NCBI GenBank assembly: GCA_963710175.1
Contig: CAVPZC010000002.1
Span: 868,001-932,000, forward strand
Source of the DNA: Phormidesmis sp963710175
GTDB taxonomy: Bacteria; Cyanobacteriota; Cyanobacteriia; Phormidesmidales; Phormidesmidaceae
Reading direction: 5' to 3'
Length of the DNA: 64,000 bases
Position 1 is the stretch's first letter. Every line of letters starts with the position of its first letter. The notes below the pieces were generated by a model that had not been told where the DNA came from, did not search any database, and saw only the letters and a list, made by a program, of their open reading frames with translations. The position numbers and the translations under genes were made by a program. Below, piece after piece: positions 60,285 through 64,000 of this stretch.

Positions 60285-62021
60285 CTACAGCAGCTGATCT
60301 GATGGACTTTCTTCAACAGTTACTGGCTCTGCGATTTCAGGTGTTGCCATTTCTTCAGAGGTGATAGGGTCCGCCTCTTCAGGCGTTGCCATTTCTTCAG
60401 AGATGATAGGGGCTGCCGCTTCATCAATGAGCAGTGCCTCAGAAACCGGAGCCACGTCTTCTGGCAAAACCGGTACGGCTGTAGCCGCATTGTCTGGGGG
60501 CACTACGGGTACAGCATCCTCGGGGGTTTCCTGGTCAACTGGAATAATTAAATCGAGATCTATCGTTGAATCGTTGGTGCCAGCACTACCAGCAGCAGCA
60601 CCGCCAGCAGCAGCACCGCCACCAGCAGCACCGCCACCGGTTTCAGCGCCACCCGTCATTGGCAAATCATTGCCGCTGCCGCTATTATTGCCGACCGCCG
60701 CTCCTGAACCGTCAGTGCTACTGCCCGCGCCCGCACCAGTACTACCACTGCCACCGTCTATTCCTGTTCCACCAGCGCCTTCTGCACCTTCTGTATCAGT
60801 CTCATCCGAAGGCGATGTCAGAGCAGACGGCCTCAATGGATCAATTGAGTTTGGGTCAGTCGAATCTTGCGGCGAGGCGTTGCTAGCGTCGGTGGGCCGC
60901 CCTGATGGGGTAGCTGGAACATCGGTGGAGGGGCGGAACTTCTCTGTCTCAGTAGGGACTACAGTGGCTGGACTCTCGCTTCCTTCTTCTGGCTCCTCTA
61001 GTGCAGGCGTCGGCGGCGTGGTGGGCCTAGCGCTCGGTCTAGAGCCGCCTTCAGCGGCAGGTTCGTTGAGGTACGTCTCAGCGGGAGAGCCTGAAAAAGA
61101 CAGCTCACCGGCTTCTGCCTCGATTTCATCGTCTGGAAGGTCGGGTGCACCTGCCTCTTCGGCGGTGGGCTCTAGGGTACTTTCTTCAACTTGGCGATCA
61201 GCAGCGGGGGCCGGGGCTGTCGAAACTGGCGGCGTGACTGTCTCTGGAGCAGGTCGACGGAAAGACGCTGGGTTTTCGATAACGCCCTCGCCATTGAGGG
61301 GCCTTTGATTGGCGATCGCATCTCTAATTTCCTGGCGCACCGCATCTAGAGCATCAGAACCAGATGAATCAGTCAGGTAGTTGAAACCTTCTGCAAGGCC
61401 ACTGCTCTGCCAAAAAAGCGTCCCGTCAAACTGGTACAGCTCAGTAATTTGGCCGCCTTCAATCACCCCAATTTCATTGGCTCGAAGCGCCTGCTGCTCA
61501 GTCCCATCCTGATTGAACAGCACCATTGGCCCATCGGGATTATCAGTCAGTGCGCCCACAATGGTGGTATCGGTCTCCGGAATATAGCGGACAAACAGCG
61601 CCGACCCCTGAATGCCAGTGACTGCATTGGGAGTCTGAATCGTGCTGCGACCTCTTCCAGGCGGAATCAACAGCAGCACCGTGCCGTTATTTAGCTGAAA
61701 GTTGCGGGTATCAGGCGTGAACCGAAAGGTGGCTCGCTCACCAATCCGCGCTAACGAGCCATCATTGAAACGCAGTTCAGCCCGCGACTCTCTGGCAGTC
61801 CTAAGCGCATCGCCAATGCCCAAGACATCGTTGATGGTAGCGCGCTTAGCATCCTGACCGCGAGGGAGTAACTGTACACGGTTACTAAGAAAGTCTATCT
61901 GCGCCCAGGACAGGGTCTCTTCAGCACTGGCTGGGCGAGGCAGTAGCAGCACACCTACTAAGCCCAGCAAGGCTGACAGCGCTCGTAGAGAGCGTGTCCG
62001 TTTGGAGTGATACCTGTTCAT
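60285..62021 (-). CDS. FecR-domain secreted protein with long repetitive tail
   Basis: A 578-residue protein with a signal peptide (RALSALLGLVGVLLLPRPAS, cut after ASA). Residues about 45-150 form a FecR domain: GDALRTARESRAELRFNDGS, LARIGERATFRFTP and TPNAVTGIQGSALFVRYIP. The rest is low-complexity Pro/Glu/Ser/Gly, including a Gly/Ala block at about 455-485, and the tail repeats SEEMATPE-type units (60341-60409). Unlike FecR of iron uptake, it has a secretory signal and no ECF sigma neighbour, so it is an extracytoplasmic FecR-like domain of unknown ligand. It is convergent with the CHASE2 kinase gene. Confidence 0.88.
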   Translation of the reverse strand: MNRYHSKRTRSLRALSALLGLVGVLLLPRPASAEETLSWAQIDFLSNRVQLLPRGQDAKRATINDVLGIGDALRTARESRAELRFNDGSLARIGERATFRFTPDTRNFQLNNGTVLLLIPPGRGRSTIQTPNAVTGIQGSALFVRYIPETDTTIVGALTDNPDGPMVLFNQDGTEQQALRANEIGVIEGGQITELYQFDGTLFWQSSGLAEGFNYLTDSSGSDALDAVRQEIRDAIANQRPLNGEGVIENPASFRRPAPETVTPPVSTAPAPAADRQVEESTLEPTAEEAGAPDLPDDEIEAEAGELSFSGSPAETYLNEPAAEGGSRPSARPTTPPTPALEEPEEGSESPATVVPTETEKFRPSTDVPATPSGRPTDASNASPQDSTDPNSIDPLRPSALTSPSDETDTEGAEGAGGTGIDGGSGSTGAGAGSSTDGSGAAVGNNSGSGNDLPMTGGAETGGGAAGGGAAAGGAAAGSAGTNDSTIDLDLIIPVDQETPEDAVPVVPPDNAATAVPVLPEDVAPVSEALLIDEAAAPIISEEMATPEEADPITSEEMATPEIAEPVTVEESPSDQLL

Positions 62022-62582
62022 AGCTTCCGTGTACGTAAAAAAGTTGGTTAGAGAGGTCTACTTATCAGATAGGATGGCTACACCCAGGAGCGACCATTGC
62101 TTAGTCAGCCTTAGCTAGCTTATTCCAGAAGTTTAGGTAAATTTGCCTATTTTTGCCTGATTGCAAAGAGCATATACAAAGATAGATAGAGAGATGCTGG
62201 CCTGCATGACTGTTCTCTGCCACATTTTAGCCTCTCACAATGGCAATAAAAGTAAAAATAACAAATTAGAGTAGATAGCGGACAGTTAATAAAGCTCTTT
62301 TGATTCAAAACCAGTTCACTTTGAATCAAGCTAGAAAGTCAAGTATAGAGTTCAGGTGCTCAGCGCAGGTCATCTCAACGCAAGTCATAGAAATCTCTAC
62401 CCAGTCAAGGAGCGTAAGCCGTCCTAGCTCATTCCGTTGACTCAGTTCAACGGACATTCAACTAATAGGCTAATAGGCGGTAGTGTATTGCGGTAAGCTA
62501 GCTGGACGATTTTTATCGGGTAGCCGCCGATTGGCACTGAGCCGACCTGACTATAGATAGCATTAGCCCATGCGGTTTTTCT
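62022..62582. other. Divergent intergenic region between the FecR and barrel genes
   Basis: About 560 bases, rich in A/T around 62150-62340. No convincing gene, RNA or terminator. It should contain promoters for both the leftward FecR gene and the rightward barrel gene. Confidence 0.45.
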
Positions 62583-64000
62583 ATGTTCCTGCCCCCATCC
62601 AACGAAAAAGCGCAGTCGAAGCTGCTATTTGCACGGCTAACATCATCTGTACCAAATCAGGTTCTCTTAGTTCGGCAGCAGAGTCTCAAGTGGGGACTCG
62701 GTCTAGGTGGAATTCTCAGTCTTTGCTGTACGCCTGCTCTATCAAATCCGGTGCCTGGAACCCTTGCTGGAGCAAATGCCGGCTTCTTTCAGCCGGCTAG
62801 TAACCTGAACGCAGGGACAGCAGCAGACCGCGCTGTTGTCCCTGAAGATAGTAGCTATTCATTTAATTCTCTACTGGTTCCTTGTGACTCTCAGAGCTGC
62901 TCGTTGCTATCTGGCCTAGCTCCTGCCCAGATAGTGGCAGCTCATCGGGTAGACACTCTATATGACGAAACAGCAGCTGACAAAACAGTGACTGTCGCCT
63001 CTGGCATACCCAGTAGCGAGGGTAAGGGAGGTGCCGCTTTTGATACGCAAGCGCAGACGCCTTCGACGGCGATGTCTGCAATCGGGACAATCACTGCCAG
63101 CCCCGATACAAAAGCCGTCAAAGATCTGATAGAGGCTCAGGCGGTTAACAGTGAGATTCCAGACTTTCTTTCGAATGCCATTGCAGAATCTGATACAGAC
63201 CAGGGCAGCGGTGAGAAGCTGGATGATGATCTTGGTATTATCCGGGTTCGGCAGCTGCGATCGCGCGCCAACGAAGAACTCGGTATCCTCCGACTGCTGC
63301 AAACTGCCCAGGCATCGCCACCGCCGCCACCGCCCAAACGAACCACAGCCTTTCTCACGGGCCGGCTAGGTCTGTTTGACTCTGAGAATGCTTTTCGCTC
63401 CGATCCCAAACTAGACGAGACCATCTATCAGTCGGGGCTGTCGCTGTATCTGTTTCCCAGGCTGTCAAACAACACCAATTTGTATGCGATCGCCGAAACC
63501 AACCTGGCCCGCTACGAAAATTTTGAGAGCGTCAACTACAACGAAATAGAATTTCAGTTTGGCGTGCGCCAGCGCCTGCTGCCCCGCACCTACGCTCAAA
63601 TTGGCTGGCGCAATCAGCGGCTCTACTCCCCCGGATTTAGAGACAAACTCTTCAGCGTTAACGCCATCGACACGCTGGTCAGCCACCGCAGCATCTTAAG
63701 TTCGAAGCTGTGGCTAGACAGCTTTTACCAGGCTCGCTTGGGCTTTGCCGACCCCAACTCAGCCAGCCGCTTTCGTCAGACCCTGACCCTGTCGCTGAAC
63801 TACGGCATTACCCGCAGCCTGCGGACTAACCTGCTCTATCAGATAGATTTTGACGACTACACTCAGGTCGCCCGCTTCGATACCTATCAGCAGGTGCTGG
63901 GCATAATCAGCTACAATGTCACGCCAGAGAGCCGCCTCAGTTTGTTCGGTGGCACTCGATTTGGCCGCTCTTCTAGTCCGGGAGTCAGTTTAGAGGATAC
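62583..64000 (+). CDS. Outer-membrane beta-barrel protein, N-terminal part (continues past window)
   Basis: The frame opens at 62541 after a TGA, and its first ATG is at 62583. It runs to the end of the window, so the C-terminus is missing (472 codons seen). A hydrophobic segment at about residues 37-54 (KWGLGLGGILSLCCTPALSN) could be a signal peptide preceded by a long N-terminus. Residues about 60-255 are low-complexity, with a polyproline block (ASPPPPPPKRTTA). From about 256 the sequence shows alternating amphipathic strands (FLTGRLGLFDSENAF, GLSLYLFPRLSNNTNLYAIA, EIEFQFGVRQRLLPRTYAQI) as in outer-membrane barrels. A shorter frame from 62570 is a shadow. Confidence 0.75.
   Translation, partial: MFLPPSNEKAQSKLLFARLTSSVPNQVLLVRQQSLKWGLGLGGILSLCCTPALSNPVPGTLAGANAGFFQPASNLNAGTAADRAVVPEDSSYSFNSLLVPCDSQSCSLLSGLAPAQIVAAHRVDTLYDETAADKTVTVASGIPSSEGKGGAAFDTQAQTPSTAMSAIGTITASPDTKAVKDLIEAQAVNSEIPDFLSNAIAESDTDQGSGEKLDDDLGIIRVRQLRSRANEELGILRLLQTAQASPPPPPPKRTTAFLTGRLGLFDSENAFRSDPKLDETIYQSGLSLYLFPRLSNNTNLYAIAETNLARYENFESVNYNEIEFQFGVRQRLLPRTYAQIGWRNQRLYSPGFRDKLFSVNAIDTLVSHRSILSSKLWLDSFYQARLGFADPNSASRFRQTLTLSLNYGITRSLRTNLLYQIDFDDYTQVARFDTYQQVLGIISYNVTPESRLSLFGGTRFGRSSSPGVSLED

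Noticed and set aside
60361..61308. Long Ser-rich plus-strand reading frame (315 codons) opposite the FecR gene
   Set aside because: It is the antisense image of the Pro/Glu/Ser-rich FecR tail; no ribosome site, domain or signal, and the FecR frame has a clear signal peptide and domain.

Overview
The window comes from a cyanobacterial chromosome. It carries genes for both photosystems (psaE, psbO), the cyanobacterial NDH-1 subunit ndhO, the myxoxanthophyll genes cruF and cruG, an omega-3 desaturase (desB), a SigF-type sigma factor, a DUF5331 protein, a LabA-like NYN protein and a CHASE2-kinase. The sequence is densely sprinkled with the GCGATCGC palindrome (HIP1) typical of cyanobacteria. Moderately high GC and compact, often overlapping genes would fit a Leptolyngbya/Synechococcales-like organism, but the genus is inference. 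I see no rRNA, tRNA, CRISPR array, insertion sequence or phage. Most of the window is ordinary chromosomal housekeeping, with a few accessory pockets.

Layout. 1-0.4 kb: end of a nucleotidyltransferase gene followed by a frameshifted HepT-like remnant (decayed toxin-antitoxin pair). 0.5-3.3 kb: EamA exporter, GNAT acetyltransferase, trmFO. 3.3-5.9 kb: a LysR regulator divergent from a DJ-1/PfpI protein and an F420-reductase-like protein, with two palindromes between them. 5.8-10.5 kb: queuosine-precursor transporter, phosphoglyceromutase-like metalloenzyme, SRAP protein, cruG-cruF. 10.9-14.8 kb: a secreted protein with an N-terminal beta-barrel and a parallel beta-helix, overlapping a TIGR03032 gene. 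15-19 kb: desB, exbD, coaE and a cobA-hemD fusion. 19-29 kb: small conserved protein, NDH-2, aspartate kinase with a coupled small membrane ORF, peptide-binding lipoprotein, a candidate small RNA, several cyanobacterial proteins of unknown function, and a histone-deacetylase-like enzyme. 29.5-37 kb: gyrA, a TM-helix-repeat channel protein and ppk1. 37-42 kb: ndhO, mutM, psaE, a lipoprotein, sigF, psbO. 42-46 kb: a GHL10-type glycosidase-like protein and a cbiG-cobJ fusion. 46-50 kb: accessory pocket with two small overlapping ORFs, a GAF plus TIR-like protein, a small Cys-rich ORF and a divergent RCK channel-like gene. 50-57.5 kb: ABC1 kinase, recN, Na+/H+ antiporter, LabA-like protein. 57.7-64 kb: CHASE2-Ser/Thr kinase, FecR-domain protein and the start of an outer-membrane barrel protein cut by the window edge.

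How genes work together. The CruF-CruG pair, the CoaE/CobA-HemD pair and the LysC/small-ORF pair all overlap by ATGA and are probably translationally coupled. CobA-HemD (siroheme/uroporphyrinogen III) and CbiG-CobJ (corrin ring) both act in tetrapyrrole metabolism. The pockets most worth a second look are the GAF/TIR-like neighbourhood (46.2-48.0 kb), the barrel/beta-helix plus TIGR03032 pair (10.9-14.8 kb), the CHASE2-kinase/FecR/barrel set (57.8-64 kb) and the orphan terminator near 25.5 kb that marks a possible small RNA. None of these is proven to be a new system from sequence alone.
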